A DNA stretch of 64,000 nt, from NCBI RefSeq assembly GCF_038069655.2, contig NZ_CP150951.2, forward strand, positions 2,816,001 to 2,880,000, in the 5' to 3' direction. This document shows positions 16,965-25,987 of the stretch, piece by piece. Both the position numbers and the translations under genes were made by a program. The notes beneath the pieces were generated by a model. It made no database searches. It was not told where the DNA came from and saw only the letters and a list, made by a program, of their open reading frames with translations. Source of the stretch: Yoonia sp. BS5-3. Lineage in GTDB: Bacteria; Pseudomonadota; Alphaproteobacteria; Rhodobacterales; Rhodobacteraceae. How positions within the stretch are numbered: position 1 is the first letter of the stretch; each line of letters begins with the position of its first letter.

Positions 16965-18268
16965 TGCCTGAGCAGTCATATGCCGGTCAGGGTGAGCATA
17001 CCCCCAGCTACTACGCGGCCTCTGCAAACCCGGCCCCTGCGCGCCCGGCTTTGACCGGTGATCAGCGTTTTGACATCTGTATCGTTGGTGCGGGCTATTC
17101 AGGTTTGTCTGCGGGTCTGCATCTGGCCGAAAAGGGCCATAACGTCGCTATTGTCGAGGGCGCCCAGGTTGGGTGGGGGGCCTCGGGCCGTAATGGTGGG
17201 CAGATCGTGAATGGGCTGAATGCCAGTTTGCAAACGATCGCCCGGCGCTATGGCCATGATATGTCGCGCTTTGTGGCGGGTATCGCCCAAGAGGGCCAAG
17301 AGATTATTCGCGACCGCATCGCCACTTATGACATCAAATGTGGTTTAAAGAATGGCAATGTCTTTACGGGCTATACCAGCGCCCATATGCGCGAACTTGA
17401 AGACCGCCGCGCCCTGTGGGCCAGCTATGGTCTGACCGCGCAAGAGATGCTGTCCAAAGAAGATCTGCGCGCCAAGGTCGGATCGGACGTTTATGCTGGC
17501 GGTCTGATTGATCATACCGGCGGCCATATGCATCCGCTGAACCTGGCGCTGGGCGAGGCTGCTGCCTTTGAGCAAAATGGTGGCGTGATTTTTGAACGCA
17601 CGCCCGTAACCGCTGTAGATGATACAGGCCCTGCACCTGTTGTCAAAACGGCCAAGGGTCAGATCACCTGTAACACCCTGATTTTATGTGGGAATGCCTA
17701 TCTGGGTTCGGTTGTTCCGAAGCTTGCTGTCCGGGTTATGCCAGTGTCGACCCAAATGATTGCGACCGCCCCGTTGGGCGATGAATTGGCCGCGCAGTTG
17801 ATCCCTTCGGATCATTGCTTTGAGGATATTCGCTATATCCTGGATTACTTTCGCCTGTCTGAGGACAACCGCATGATCTTTGGCGGCGGTGTGGGCTATG
17901 GCGGCACGGACCCGTCAGATCTGACCCGTAAGATCCGCCCCGCCATGCTTAAGGTGTTTCCTGCGCTGCGCGATATTCCGATCGATTATGCCTGGAGCGG
18001 GAATTTCGCGCTGTCCTTTAGCCGTGTTCCGCAGATGGGCCGTATTGGCCAGAACATCTATTTCGCCCACGGCTATTCTGGCCATGGTGTGACCGGGTCC
18101 CATCTGTTCGGCCGTATCCTGTCAGAGGCTGTCGATGCTGATCTCAGCCGTTTTGATGTCTTTGCGGGCGTCCCGTGGTACCCGTTCCCGGGTGGGCGGT
18201 TGTTGCGCGTGCCTTATTCCATGATGGGCGCGTGGTATTACGCGTTGAAGGATCGGCTGGGGCTTTAG
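16964..18268 (+). CDS. FAD-dependent oxidoreductase (PuuB/gamma-glutamylputrescine oxidase-like)
   Basis: The 434-residue DAO-fold enzyme has an N-terminal Rossmann dinucleotide motif GAGYSGLSAGLHLAEKG (from about residue 43), the GWGASGRNGGQI motif typical of PuuB/OrdL-like oxidases, and the late YFAHGYSGHGVTGSH FAD-contact block. Its ATG overlaps the stop of the glutamine-synthetase-like gene, so the two are co-translated. The likely substrate is a gamma-glutamylated amine made by its partner; other secondary amines are possible. Confidence 0.88.
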   Translation: MPEQSYAGQGEHTPSYYAASANPAPARPALTGDQRFDICIVGAGYSGLSAGLHLAEKGHNVAIVEGAQVGWGASGRNGGQIVNGLNASLQTIARRYGHDMSRFVAGIAQEGQEIIRDRIATYDIKCGLKNGNVFTGYTSAHMRELEDRRALWASYGLTAQEMLSKEDLRAKVGSDVYAGGLIDHTGGHMHPLNLALGEAAAFEQNGGVIFERTPVTAVDDTGPAPVVKTAKGQITCNTLILCGNAYLGSVVPKLAVRVMPVSTQMIATAPLGDELAAQLIPSDHCFEDIRYILDYFRLSEDNRMIFGGGVGYGGTDPSDLTRKIRPAMLKVFPALRDIPIDYAWSGNFALSFSRVPQMGRIGQNIYFAHGYSGHGVTGSHLFGRILSEAVDADLSRFDVFAGVPWYPFPGGRLLRVPYSMMGAWYYALKDRLGL

Positions 18269-18272
18269 CCGC

Positions 18273-18863
18273 TCATTTGCCTGCCATATGTGCCGCGAAC
18301 CACGTGTCGATCCGGGATTTCAGGGCCTCCCAAAGGGCGGGGGCGCCGCGGGCGACCTTTGTGCCGACCCGGGCTTCGACCTGATCGCGCGTCACATTGT
18401 AATCCACCCAGCTGCGCCCGCCTGTTTCCAGATTGGCGATCACCGGCTGTACCCGGTCGATGGATTTGGCAAAGACCGCATCATCGGTTTCGGCGGCTTC
18501 GAATTCATCCCAAAGCGCCCGAAAGCTTTGCGCCTGATCGGGGGGCAATAGCCCGAAAAGACGGGTGGCGGCGGCCTGTTCGATGGCGGCTATCTTGACC
18601 GGGTCATGATCGCCGTGGATCGGGGTGTCGCCTGCGTCAATCTCGACAATATCATGGATCAGCAGCATTTTGATGACCCGGTCGATATTGATCGGCTGCG
18701 TGGCGTGTTCGGCCATGACCATCGCGTAAAGCGCGATATGCCAGCTATGTTCACCCGCGTTTTCATGGCGCGAGCTATTGCAAAGCGTTGTCGCCCGCAG
18801 GACCGATTTCAGCTTGTCAGCCTCGGTCAGGAAGGCCAGCTGCGCATCGATCCGGCCCGTCAT
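18273..18863 (-). CDS. HD domain phosphohydrolase (YfbR/HDDC2-like)
   Basis: The 196-residue cytosolic protein has the metal-binding HD residues: RHENAGEHSWHIALYAMVMAEH (H..H...) and LLIHDIVEIDAGD (HD). This is the family of 5'-deoxynucleotidases and HDDC2-like phosphohydrolases acting on deoxynucleoside monophosphates; the exact substrate is inferred only. It directly follows the acidic protein 18864-19238 and the alpha/beta hydrolase 19241-19894 on the minus strand, with gaps of 0-2 bp, so the three form an operon. Confidence 0.88.
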   Translation of the reverse strand: MTGRIDAQLAFLTEADKLKSVLRATTLCNSSRHENAGEHSWHIALYAMVMAEHATQPINIDRVIKMLLIHDIVEIDAGDTPIHGDHDPVKIAAIEQAAATRLFGLLPPDQAQSFRALWDEFEAAETDDAVFAKSIDRVQPVIANLETGGRSWVDYNVTRDQVEARVGTKVARGAPALWEALKSRIDTWFAAHMAGK

Positions 18864-19238
18864 TTACCGGGTGATGCGCTTGGGCGCGTTTGCGGCCGGA
18901 AGGGCGGGCGTTTCGGCCGCGGGCGGCGTGTCATCATCTGCGGTTTGCGCCTCTTCCACATCGGCCAGAGCTTCGTCCAGGGTTTCATCGTCGTCCTCGA
19001 TAAGCTCGGCGAGTGGGACTTTTGCGTTTCCGGCCCGTTCGGCCAGAATAGCGCGCGCGCGCGCCTCGGCCCGCCGCACCCGGACGGCTGTCAGATAAGT
19101 TTCCTGCAAGGTTTGCGAGGACGCCCCAAGCACGTCACCAATCATATCCACAACACCAATATCGCCCGTGGCTTCCTGATCAGCCAGCGCCAGATCGGCC
19201 AGTTCATCGGCGACTTTGTCAACGTAGGATTGGGCCAT
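18864..19238 (-). CDS. Conserved acidic protein of unknown function
   Basis: I do not recognise a named family. The 124-residue product is acidic and Ala-rich, with a helical N-terminal half (VADELADLALADQEATGD) and a disordered Asp/Glu/Pro-rich C-terminus ending in PKRITR. No signal or membrane segment is seen. It sits between a hydrolase gene and an HD phosphohydrolase gene with almost no spacing on either side, so it is certainly part of their transcript, which argues that it is a real gene. Confidence 0.7.
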   Translation of the reverse strand: MAQSYVDKVADELADLALADQEATGDIGVVDMIGDVLGASSQTLQETYLTAVRVRRAEARARAILAERAGNAKVPLAELIEDDDETLDEALADVEEAQTADDDTPPAAETPALPAANAPKRITR

Positions 19239-19240
19239 GC

Positions 19241-19894
19241 TTATCTCGTGTTTTCTGTCAGGCGGCGCCGTACATAGGTTTTGACCGTGTCGATCATCGG
19301 GTCCATATGCGGATCTTCAAAGAAGTGACCAGCCCCTTCCATGCAGTCATGGGTGATCGTGATCCCCTTCTGTTCATGCAATTTGCTGACCAGGTTGACC
19401 GTGTCTTGAGGCGGCGCGACCCGGTCATTGGTTCCGTTGATGATCAGCCCCGAGGACGGGCAGGGTGCCAGGAAGCTGAAGTCGTACATGTTCGCAGGTG
19501 GTGAAACGGAGATGAACCCGGTGATTTCAGGCCGCCGCATCAACAGCTGCATGCCGATCCAGGCCCCGAATGAAAACCCCGCCACCCAGCAGTGTTTGGC
19601 ATTGTTGTTCATCGACTGCAGGTAATCGAGCGCCGATGCCGCATCAGAGAGTTCACCCACGCCCTGATCATATTCGCCCTGGCTGCGTCCGACACCCCGG
19701 AAGTTAAACCGCAAAACGGTGAAGCCCATGTTGTAGAACGCGTAATGTAAATTGTAGACGACCCGGTTATTCATCGTCCCGCCGAATTGCGGATGCGGGT
19801 GCAGCACGATCGCGATCGGTGCGTCACGGTCTTTTTGCGGGTGATAACGCCCTTCGAGGCGTCCTTCTGGTCCGGGGAAGATGACTTCGGGCAT
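19241..19894 (-). CDS. Alpha/beta hydrolase (COG2945-type)
   Basis: The 217-residue protein is a small alpha/beta hydrolase of the COG2945 type: HPHPQFGGTMNNRVV forms the oxyanion region, FRGVGRSQGEYD follows, and GFSFGAWIG is the nucleophile elbow. The catalytic Asp lies in INGTNDRVAP and the His in GAGHFFEDP. The substrate is unknown. ATG 19894 (MPEVIFPGPEG) is the family-like start. The gene is divergent from iscR, and the ICE box at 19951-19967 lies between the two starts, so iron control may extend to it. Confidence 0.88.
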   Translation of the reverse strand: MPEVIFPGPEGRLEGRYHPQKDRDAPIAIVLHPHPQFGGTMNNRVVYNLHYAFYNMGFTVLRFNFRGVGRSQGEYDQGVGELSDAASALDYLQSMNNNAKHCWVAGFSFGAWIGMQLLMRRPEITGFISVSPPANMYDFSFLAPCPSSGLIINGTNDRVAPPQDTVNLVSKLHEQKGITITHDCMEGAGHFFEDPHMDPMIDTVKTYVRRRLTENTR

Positions 19895-19950
19895 TACTGT
19901 TCCGTCACTGCTGCGGCCCAAGTACATCGTTGACGAAAATGCTCGGGCAC

Positions 19951-19967
19951 TTTAGAAGAATTCTAAA
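19951..19967. promoter_or_regulatory. ICE box (Irr-binding iron control element) of the iscR-suf operon
   Basis: The sequence TTTAGAAGAATTCTAAA is a perfect 7-3-7 dyad matching the alphaproteobacterial ICE/Irr consensus TTTAGAA-N3-TTCTAAA. It lies 94 bp upstream of the iscR ATG and 57 bp from the divergent hydrolase start. Irr acts in iron-limited, haem-poor cells in alphaproteobacteria; binding here is inferred from the motif. The site would bring Fe-S assembly under iron/haem control in addition to IscR. Confidence 0.85.
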
Positions 19968-20060
19968 TTTGGGAAAGTCCAAATCAAGATGTTCTCGGTG
20001 AAGTAATGATGCAGCCGTGCGGCGTCAATGGACTTGCGACGGTGTGGAGGACCTATCGCG

Positions 20061-20522
20061 ATGAAATTAAGCACAAAAGGGCGCTATGCGATGGTGGCGC
20101 TGGCCGATTTGGCGCTGCAGGACGGTGACAAGCTGATTACGTTGACCGAGATTTCGAAGCGTCAGGACGTGTCGTTGCCCTATCTGGAGCAGCTGTTTGT
20201 CAAGCTACGCCGGGCCGGATTGGTCGATTCCGTGCGTGGGCCCGGTGGCGGGTACAAGCTGGCGCGTCCGGCTTCGGATATTCGCGTGTCCGAGATTCTG
20301 GGCGCTGTGGATGAGACGGTCTCGGCCATGCACAAGGGTGCGGGGGCCTCTGGTGCTGCTTCGGGCAGCCGTGCTCAGTCGATGACCAACCGCTTGTGGG
20401 AGGGCCTGAGCGCCCATGTCTATGTGTTTTTGCATCAGGCCCGGTTGTCGGATGTGGTCGGCAATGAGCTGGCCCCGTGCCCGGCTGTTCCTGCCTTGTT
20501 TGAGTTGGTGGATGAAGAGTGA
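20061..20522 (+). CDS. iscR: Rrf2 family Fe-S-responsive regulator IscR, lacking the Cys triad
   Basis: The 153-residue Rrf2 protein has an N-terminal winged helix (MKLSTKGRYAMVALADLAL; LPYLEQLFVKLRRAGLVDS; GPGGGYKLAR). In E. coli IscR three Cys after DE-V bind [2Fe-2S]; here that stretch (MHKGAGASGAASGSRAQSM, about 95-113) has none, and the only Cys in the protein is in APCPAV near residue 143. A single-Cys IscR has been reported as an unusual Fe-S protein in Rhodobacter sphaeroides, so this is a lineage trait. It is the first gene of the suf operon, with a GGAGGA ribosome site 10 bases before ATG 20061. Confidence 0.92.
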   Translation: MKLSTKGRYAMVALADLALQDGDKLITLTEISKRQDVSLPYLEQLFVKLRRAGLVDSVRGPGGGYKLARPASDIRVSEILGAVDETVSAMHKGAGASGAASGSRAQSMTNRLWEGLSAHVYVFLHQARLSDVVGNELAPCPAVPALFELVDEE

Positions 20523-20531
20523 TTCAGCGGT

Positions 20532-20590
20532 GCGGCTGCGCCGCATCACATGTTTTGCCGGGGCCAGCCCCGGACCCCGGAGTATTTGCC
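20532..20590. repeat. Hairpin cluster and GGAGTATTT element between iscR and the desulfurase gene
   Basis: After the iscR stop there are two stem-loops: GCGGC-TGC-GCCGC near 20533-20545 and CCGGGG-CCAG-CCCCGG at 20558-20573. GGAGTATTTGCCAGAAATAA follows. The same GGAGTATTT tail follows the palindrome near 5580. It may attenuate or process the transcript so that IscR and the downstream Suf proteins are made in different amounts; that effect is inference. Confidence 0.45.
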
Positions 20591-20606
20591 AGAAATAAGA
20601 AATGTG

Positions 20607-21638
20607 ATGAGAACCTATCTGGATCATAATGCCACGGCCCCTTTGCGGGAGGAGGCCCGGGCGGCGATGCTGGCGGCGATGGATGTTGTCGGCAATCCTT
20701 CGTCCGTGCATGCCGAAGGTCGCGCGGCGAAAGCGTTGGTTGAGAAGGCGCGTGCGCAGGTCGCGGAGGCTGTTGGGGCTTCGGGTGCGGATGTTGTGTT
20801 TACGTCGGGGGCGACCGAATCTGCTGCCTTGGCTTTGGCGGGGCGGGATTTGAAGGCGGCGCCCATTGAGCATGATGCCGTGCATGCCTGGATTGATCCG
20901 TCTTTGCCGGTTGAGGCTGGCGCGGTGCAGGTGGCGGAGCCGGGGGCTTCGGCGGTGCAGCTGGCCAATTCCGAGACGGGGATTGTGCAGAAATTGCCCG
21001 AGGGGCTCGCGGTGTCGGATATCACCCAAGGCTTTGGCCGGGTCCCGTTTTCTTTTTCCTGGTCGGGCGTGCGCATGGTGTTTCTGTCGGCCCATAAATT
21101 TGGTGGCCCCAAGGGTGTGGGCGCGCTGATCTTTCCGCAAGGCACTGATATTGCAGCACAAATCAAGGGTGGCGGGCAGGAGATGGGCCGCAGGTCGGGC
21201 ACTGAGAACGTTGTGGCGATTGCTGGAATGGGGGCTGCCGCCGCCGCCGCACAGGATGATTTGGCGGCGGGCAAGTGGGACCGGGTTGCAGAACTTAGAA
21301 ATATTCTAGAAAAGGCCATTGAGACCGTCGAAAGCCGCACTATTTTTCTAGGAGAAGGAAATGATCGGCTGCCCAATACCAGCTGTTTCGTCACACCCGG
21401 ATGGAAGGGCGAAACGCAGGTGATGGCGATGGATTTGGCGGGATTTGCTGTGTCTGCGGGCTCGGCCTGTTCCAGCGGGAAGGTCAAAGTGAGCCGCGTG
21501 ATGCGTGCCCTGGGCCTTGATGATGATCTGGCGGCCTGCGCGTTGCGCGTTTCGCTGGGCATTGAGACAACGGAAGATGAGGTCATGCGCTTTGTGCAGG
21601 CCTGGACGGATAAATACACGCGGCGACGGGCTGCATGA
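20607..21638 (+). CDS. Cysteine desulfurase, class I (IscS/NifS-like)
   Basis: The 343-residue PLP enzyme starts [17 protein letters not shown]. It has the PLP-lysine motif [12 protein letters not shown] and the mobile catalytic Cys in [14 protein letters not shown]. It is shorter than typical IscS (about 400 residues), with gaps in the middle. It supplies persulfide sulfur from cysteine. The operon contains a second, class II desulfurase (sufS, 27083), so two sulfur donors are encoded with one SufBCD scaffold and no IscU. An ICE-like dyad lies inside the gene at 21294-21310. The stop overlaps the sufB start (ATGA). Confidence 0.92.
   Translation: MRTYLDHNATAPLREEARAAMLAAMDVVGNPSSVHAEGRAAKALVEKARAQVAEAVGASGADVVFTSGATESAALALAGRDLKAAPIEHDAVHAWIDPSLPVEAGAVQVAEPGASAVQLANSETGIVQKLPEGLAVSDITQGFGRVPFSFSWSGVRMVFLSAHKFGGPKGVGALIFPQGTDIAAQIKGGGQEMGRRSGTENVVAIAGMGAAAAAAQDDLAAGKWDRVAELRNILEKAIETVESRTIFLGEGNDRLPNTSCFVTPGWKGETQVMAMDLAGFAVSAGSACSSGKVKVSRVMRALGLDDDLAACALRVSLGIETTEDEVMRFVQAWTDKYTRRRAA
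21294..21310. promoter_or_regulatory. Intragenic ICE-like dyad
   Basis: CTTAGAAATATTCTAGA within the cysteine desulfurase gene matches the ICE consensus TTTAGAA-N3-TTCTAAA at 12 of 14 defined positions, with the same 3-bp spacer as the promoter copy at 19951. It could be a secondary Irr site acting as a roadblock or serving an internal promoter for sufB, or a chance match. Confidence 0.35.
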
Positions 21639-23173
21639 GTGAGGGTGAGATGAACGCGATGGATACGGTGGAAGTCAAAGAAGGCGTTGATCAGGAGACG
21701 GTGGATGCCGTCAAAGAGCTGTCGGGGACGTATAAATACGGGTGGGAAACCGAGATTGAGATGGATTACGCCCCTAAGGGCGTGAACCCTGATATTGTCC
21801 GCCTGATTTCCGGCAAGAACAATGAGCCCGAATGGATGACCGAGTGGCGTCTGGCTGCGTTCGAGCGTTGGGAGAAGATCGAAGAGCCCACTTGGGCCAT
21901 GGTCGACTACCCGGCCATCGATTTTCAGGACATCTATTACTATGCCCGTCCCAAGAGCATGGAAGAGAAGCCGAAGTCGTTGGATGAGGTCGATCCTAAG
22001 CTGCTTGCCACCTACGAAAAGCTGGGCATTCCGCTGAAAGAGCAGATGATCCTTGCCGGTGTAGAGGGGGCTGAAGAGGCCCCGGCAGAAGGCCGCAAGG
22101 TGGCTGTGGATGCTGTGTTTGATTCCGTCTCGGTTGGTACGACCTTCCAGAAGGAACTGGAGAAAGCCGGTGTCATCTTCTGTTCCATTTCGGAGGCGAT
22201 TGAGAAGCATCCGGAGTTGGTGAAGAAGTATCTGGGCACTGTGGTGCCGCCGTCGGATAATTTCTATGCCACTTTAAACAGTGCGGTCTTCTCGGATGGT
22301 TCGTTTGTGTACGTACCCCCCGGTGTGCGTTGCCCGATGGAGCTGTCCACCTATTTCCGCATCAATGCCGAGAATACCGGCCAGTTTGAGCGGACGTTGA
22401 TCATTGCTGATAAGGGGTCCTACGTGTCTTATCTTGAAGGCTGTACTGCGCCCAAGCGTGACACGGCCCAGCTGCATGCCGCAGTTGTTGAGATCATCGT
22501 CGAGGAAGACGCTGAGGTGAAATACTCGACCGTCCAGAACTGGTATCCGGGCGATGAGGAGGGCAATGGCGGCATCTATAACTTTGTGACCAAGCGAGCC
22601 GATTGCCGTGGCGCGCGGTCCAAGGTGATGTGGACGCAAGTTGAAACAGGTTCAGCCGTGACCTGGAAGTATCCGTCATGCATTCTGCGGGGCGATGACA
22701 GTCAGGGCGAGTTCTATTCCATCGCCATCGCCAACAATATGCAGCAGGCCGATACCGGCACGAAGATGGTGCATTTGGGCAAGAACACGAAATCGCGGAT
22801 CGTGTCGAAGGGGATCAGCGCGGGCAAGGCGCAGAATACCTATCGCGGGTTGGTGTCGATGCATCCAAAGGCCAAGGAAAGCCGCAACTATACCCAGTGC
22901 GATAGCTTGCTGATCGGCGATAAATGCGGTGCGCATACGGTGCCTTATATCGAGGTCAAAAATAACTCGTCCCGGGTGGAGCATGAGGCGACCACATCGA
23001 AGGTCGATGACGATCAACTGTTCTATTGCCGCTCGCGCGGAATGGATGAGGAAGAGGCCGTGGCCTTGGTTGTGAACGGGTTCTGCAAGGAAGTTTTGCA
23101 GGCTCTGCCGATGGAGTTCGCCATGGAGGCGCAGGCGCTGGTGGCGATTTCGCTGGAAGGGTCGGTTGGGTGA
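21635..23173 (+). CDS. sufB: Fe-S cluster assembly scaffold SufB
   Basis: The 512-residue protein is full-length Suf[22 protein letters not shown] at the N-terminus, [38 protein letters not shown] (Cys proposed to receive sulfur) and a C-terminal region with [21 protein letters not shown]. With SufC and SufD it forms the SufBC2D scaffold in the cytosol where clusters are built. ATG 21635 overlaps the upstream stop; an internal ATG at 21650, preceded by a GAGGGTGAG stretch, is an alternative start five residues later. Confidence 0.97.
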   Translation: MSEGEMNAMDTVEVKEGVDQETVDAVKELSGTYKYGWETEIEMDYAPKGVNPDIVRLISGKNNEPEWMTEWRLAAFERWEKIEEPTWAMVDYPAIDFQDIYYYARPKSMEEKPKSLDEVDPKLLATYEKLGIPLKEQMILAGVEGAEEAPAEGRKVAVDAVFDSVSVGTTFQKELEKAGVIFCSISEAIEKHPELVKKYLGTVVPPSDNFYATLNSAVFSDGSFVYVPPGVRCPMELSTYFRINAENTGQFERTLIIADKGSYVSYLEGCTAPKRDTAQLHAAVVEIIVEEDAEVKYSTVQNWYPGDEEGNGGIYNFVTKRADCRGARSKVMWTQVETGSAVTWKYPSCILRGDDSQGEFYSIAIANNMQQADTGTKMVHLGKNTKSRIVSKGISAGKAQNTYRGLVSMHPKAKESRNYTQCDSLLIGDKCGAHTVPYIEVKNNSSRVEHEATTSKVDDDQLFYCRSRGMDEEEAVALVVNGFCKEVLQALPMEFAMEAQALVAISLEGSVG

Positions 23174-23318
23174 CATCTGTTTGGGATTGTCAGGGATAGT
23201 GCCATGAGCATGAATTCGCCACTTCGGTTTCGTCGTGTTCCGGACATGACGCGGCCCCGTTTTTGCCGCAGTTCTTTGGGATGTTCCCAGGGACGGACGA
23301 CAGACGGACAATCGACGC

Positions 23319-23834
23319 ATGCCTGCCAAGCAAGACATCAACGACTTCAAAAAGCGCGTGAAGAGTATCAGCAATCCGCGCAACAACTCTTATTACGATC
23401 CCGATTTGGGGATGCATATTCCCAAGAAAGTGCCGCGTTCAAAGATCAAAAAGCCCAAACAGGCAAACGACGAGAACGTGATCGGCCCGTTTCTGGTGTC
23501 GGTCATTATCGGCGCGTTTTGTCTGGCTGTCGGGCAGTTGATCCGCGTGCGTTATTTCGGTCTGATCGAAAGCAGCACGACGTCTCTGGCCATCGATGTG
23601 ATCGCAACGGCCTGGGTGTTGCTGCTGCTGACGGCCTTGATGCAGCGGACCACTTTGGGGCCGCGCATATCGCAGGTCATCGGGATCGCTTTGATGTTTG
23701 TCGTCGGGCACAATCTGTTCTGGCGCTGGCCGGATCAAATGGCCTACATTTACACGCCGGATTACGCAAACTACGTACAGGAAGCTACGCAGCCGCCTTC
23801 GGTCGTCGTGGGCGCAACTATCTACGGCTTCTAA
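23319..23834 (+). CDS. Predicted membrane protein in the suf operon, unknown function
   Basis: I do not recognise a named family. The 171-residue protein has a polar, Lys-rich N-terminus (about 1-50, including NPRNNSYYDPDLGMHIPKK). Three predicted membrane helices (about 55-75, 86-106, 116-135) and a short C-terminal tail follow. It is placed between sufB and sufC on the same strand, with about 145 bp before it and 110 bp after it. A role tied to Fe-S assembly is only suggested by position. Confidence 0.75.
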   Translation: MPAKQDINDFKKRVKSISNPRNNSYYDPDLGMHIPKKVPRSKIKKPKQANDENVIGPFLVSVIIGAFCLAVGQLIRVRYFGLIESSTTSLAIDVIATAWVLLLLTALMQRTTLGPRISQVIGIALMFVVGHNLFWRWPDQMAYIYTPDYANYVQEATQPPSVVVGATIYGF

Positions 23835-23945
23835 GCCCCCTTACATATCTGCCCCTTACATATCTGAACGTGAAAGCCTCTTGCGACATGGTGCGCAAGG
23901 GGTCTTTTGCCGTTCATCCGTCATAGAAGAATTGAGGAGAATACC

Positions 23946-24701
23946 ATGTTGGAAATCAAAGACCTACAGGTCAAACTTGAAGAAGAAGACAAGCAGATTC
24001 TCAAAGGTGTTGATCTGTCCATCGCGCCGGGCACTGTCCATGCGATCATGGGGCCGAACGGGTCGGGCAAGTCGACACTGTCTTATGTCCTGTCCGGCCG
24101 CGAAGGCTATGAGGTCACCGGCGGCACTGCTGCGTTGGAGGGCGAAGATCTGCTGGATATGGAACCGGAAGAGCGTGCTGCAGCCGGGCTGTTTTTGGCG
24201 TTTCAGTATCCGGTTGAGATCCCCGGTGTCGGTAACATGACCTTTTTGCGCACTGCAGTGAATGCGCAGCGCAAGGCCCGCGGTGAAGAAGAGCTGAGCG
24301 CAGCGGATTTCCTCAAAGAGGTCCGTGCCAAAGCCAAAAGCCTGAAAATCGATGCGGATATGCTGAAGCGTCCAGTGAATGTCGGCTTTTCTGGCGGTGA
24401 GAAAAAGCGCAACGAAATCCTGCAGATGGCGATGCTGGAACCTAAGATGTGCATCCTGGACGAAACCGATTCCGGGTTGGATGTTGATGCCATGAAATTG
24501 GTGTCAGAAGGCGTGAATGCGCTGCGTTCGGAAGGCCGGTCGTTCCTGGTGATCACCCACTATCAGCGTCTGCTGGACCATATCAAACCTGATATCGTGC
24601 ATATCATGGCCGATGGTCGGATCGTGAAATCAGGTGGCCCTGAGCTGGCGCTTGAAGTTGAGAACAACGGTTATGCCGATATCCTGGCAGAGGTTGCCTG
24701 A
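23946..24701 (+). CDS. sufC: Fe-S cluster assembly ATPase SufC
   Basis: The 251-residue ABC-type ATPase has Walker A GPNGSGKST, signature FSGGEKKRNEILQMA and Walker B CILDETDSGLDVDA, which is diagnostic for SufC rather than transport ATPases. It energises the SufBC2D complex. ATG 23946 follows an AGGAGAATACC ribosome site. The stop overlaps the sufD start (TGATGG), so the two are coupled. Confidence 0.98.
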   Translation: MLEIKDLQVKLEEEDKQILKGVDLSIAPGTVHAIMGPNGSGKSTLSYVLSGREGYEVTGGTAALEGEDLLDMEPEERAAAGLFLAFQYPVEIPGVGNMTFLRTAVNAQRKARGEEELSAADFLKEVRAKAKSLKIDADMLKRPVNVGFSGGEKKRNEILQMAMLEPKMCILDETDSGLDVDAMKLVSEGVNALRSEGRSFLVITHYQRLLDHIKPDIVHIMADGRIVKSGGPELALEVENNGYADILAEVA

Positions 24702-25987
24702 TGGCTGTTGCACAGATGAAAATGGACTTGACCGAGGCGCGGCTGGCAGGGGTTTCCGTTCCTGAAGCCGCCGCCTGGTCGAATGAGGCGCGGGCCAAAG
24801 CCTTGGCCCGAGTCCGCCAAATGGGTCTGCCCACCAAGCGCGATGAATATTGGAAATATACCGATCCGGCCTCGCTGACCGCTGTTGACCCTGCTGAGGC
24901 CGCGCTGTTTGAAACAGATGAAGGCGCTTTGTTTGATGCTACTGATTGCGTCAAGATCGTCTTTGTTGACGGTGTGTTTGACGCAGAGGCTTCGGATGAT
25001 TTGCAAGCGGAAGGCGTTGAAATAGAGCGACTTTCTGATGCGATGGCTGCGGATATTCATTGGGCTAAGGATGTCTATGGTGTCCTTGAGGCCCGTGGAC
25101 AGGTCCCGGTTGAGCGTCCCTTGGCCGCCCTGAACACCGCCCTTGCAACCGATGGCGTGGTCATCCGTGCGACGGCGAAGGCCAGCAAGCCGATCAATCT
25201 GGTTTATCTGCATCAAGATACCCGTTCGGACGCGATGCTGCATAATATTGTGAAGGTGGAAACCGGCGCTGAAGTCACGCTGTTGGAAACAGGCCCGGCT
25301 GCCGCGCGTTTTTCAAAATCGCTTGAGGTGGATGTCGCCGATAATGCCGCCTTCCATCACGTCCGTGTCCAAGGCCGCGATCATGAGCGCCGCGCTGTGA
25401 CCCATTGCTTTGCCCGCGTTGGCGCAGAAGCGACGTTCAAATCCTTCACCCTCACTTTCAATGGCGTTTTGACCCGCAATGAATGCGTGCTGGATATTGT
25501 AGGTGATGATGCAGTGGCCCATGTGGCGGGTGCCTGCGTTGGTGATGGCAAGGATTTCCATCACGATGATACGGTCTTCATCACCCATGACGCGGTCAAT
25601 TGCGAAAGCCGTCAGGTTTTCAAAAAGGTCCTGCGCAATGGGGCGACAGGTGTGTTTCAGGGTAAAATCCTGGTCAAGGAAGGCGCCCAGAAGACCGATG
25701 GCTATCAGATCAGCCAGTCGTTGCTGTTGGATGATGACAGCCAGTTCCTGGCCAAGCCCGAGCTTGAGATCTACGCCGATGACGTGGCCTGTTCGCATGG
25801 TTCAACATCGGGGGCGATTGACGAAACGGCATTGTTTTATCTGCGCTCGCGCGGGGTGCCCGCACGCGAAGCCCGCAATCTGCTGACTTTGTCCTTCCTT
25901 GCCGAAGCCTTGGAAGAAATCGCGGATGAGACTTTGGCAGAGGCCCTGCAGGACCGGCTGGAAAGCTGGCTGGCCCGGCATAGCTGA
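24701..25987 (+). CDS. sufD: Fe-S cluster assembly protein SufD
   Basis: The 428-residue protein has the SufB/D beta-helix core: VKVETGAEVTLLETG, then DDTVFITHDAVNCESRQVFKKVL and KTDGYQISQSLLLDD. The C-terminal block is PELEIYADDVACSHGSTSGAIDE, with the conserved Cys-Ser-His important in SufD. The N-terminus is SufD-like (MGLPTKRDEYWKYTDPASL). It pairs with SufB in the scaffold and is needed for iron acquisition in the E. coli system. Its stop overlaps the next gene's ATG. Confidence 0.96.
   Translation: MAVAQMKMDLTEARLAGVSVPEAAAWSNEARAKALARVRQMGLPTKRDEYWKYTDPASLTAVDPAEAALFETDEGALFDATDCVKIVFVDGVFDAEASDDLQAEGVEIERLSDAMAADIHWAKDVYGVLEARGQVPVERPLAALNTALATDGVVIRATAKASKPINLVYLHQDTRSDAMLHNIVKVETGAEVTLLETGPAAARFSKSLEVDVADNAAFHHVRVQGRDHERRAVTHCFARVGAEATFKSFTLTFNGVLTRNECVLDIVGDDAVAHVAGACVGDGKDFHHDDTVFITHDAVNCESRQVFKKVLRNGATGVFQGKILVKEGAQKTDGYQISQSLLLDDDSQFLAKPELEIYADDVACSHGSTSGAIDETALFYLRSRGVPAREARNLLTLSFLAEALEEIADETLAEALQDRLESWLARHS

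Noticed and set aside
20624..22210. Long (528-codon) minus-strand frame opposite iscS-sufB
   Set aside because: Ser/Ala/Pro-rich antisense shadow of strongly conserved coding genes; no domain recognisable.
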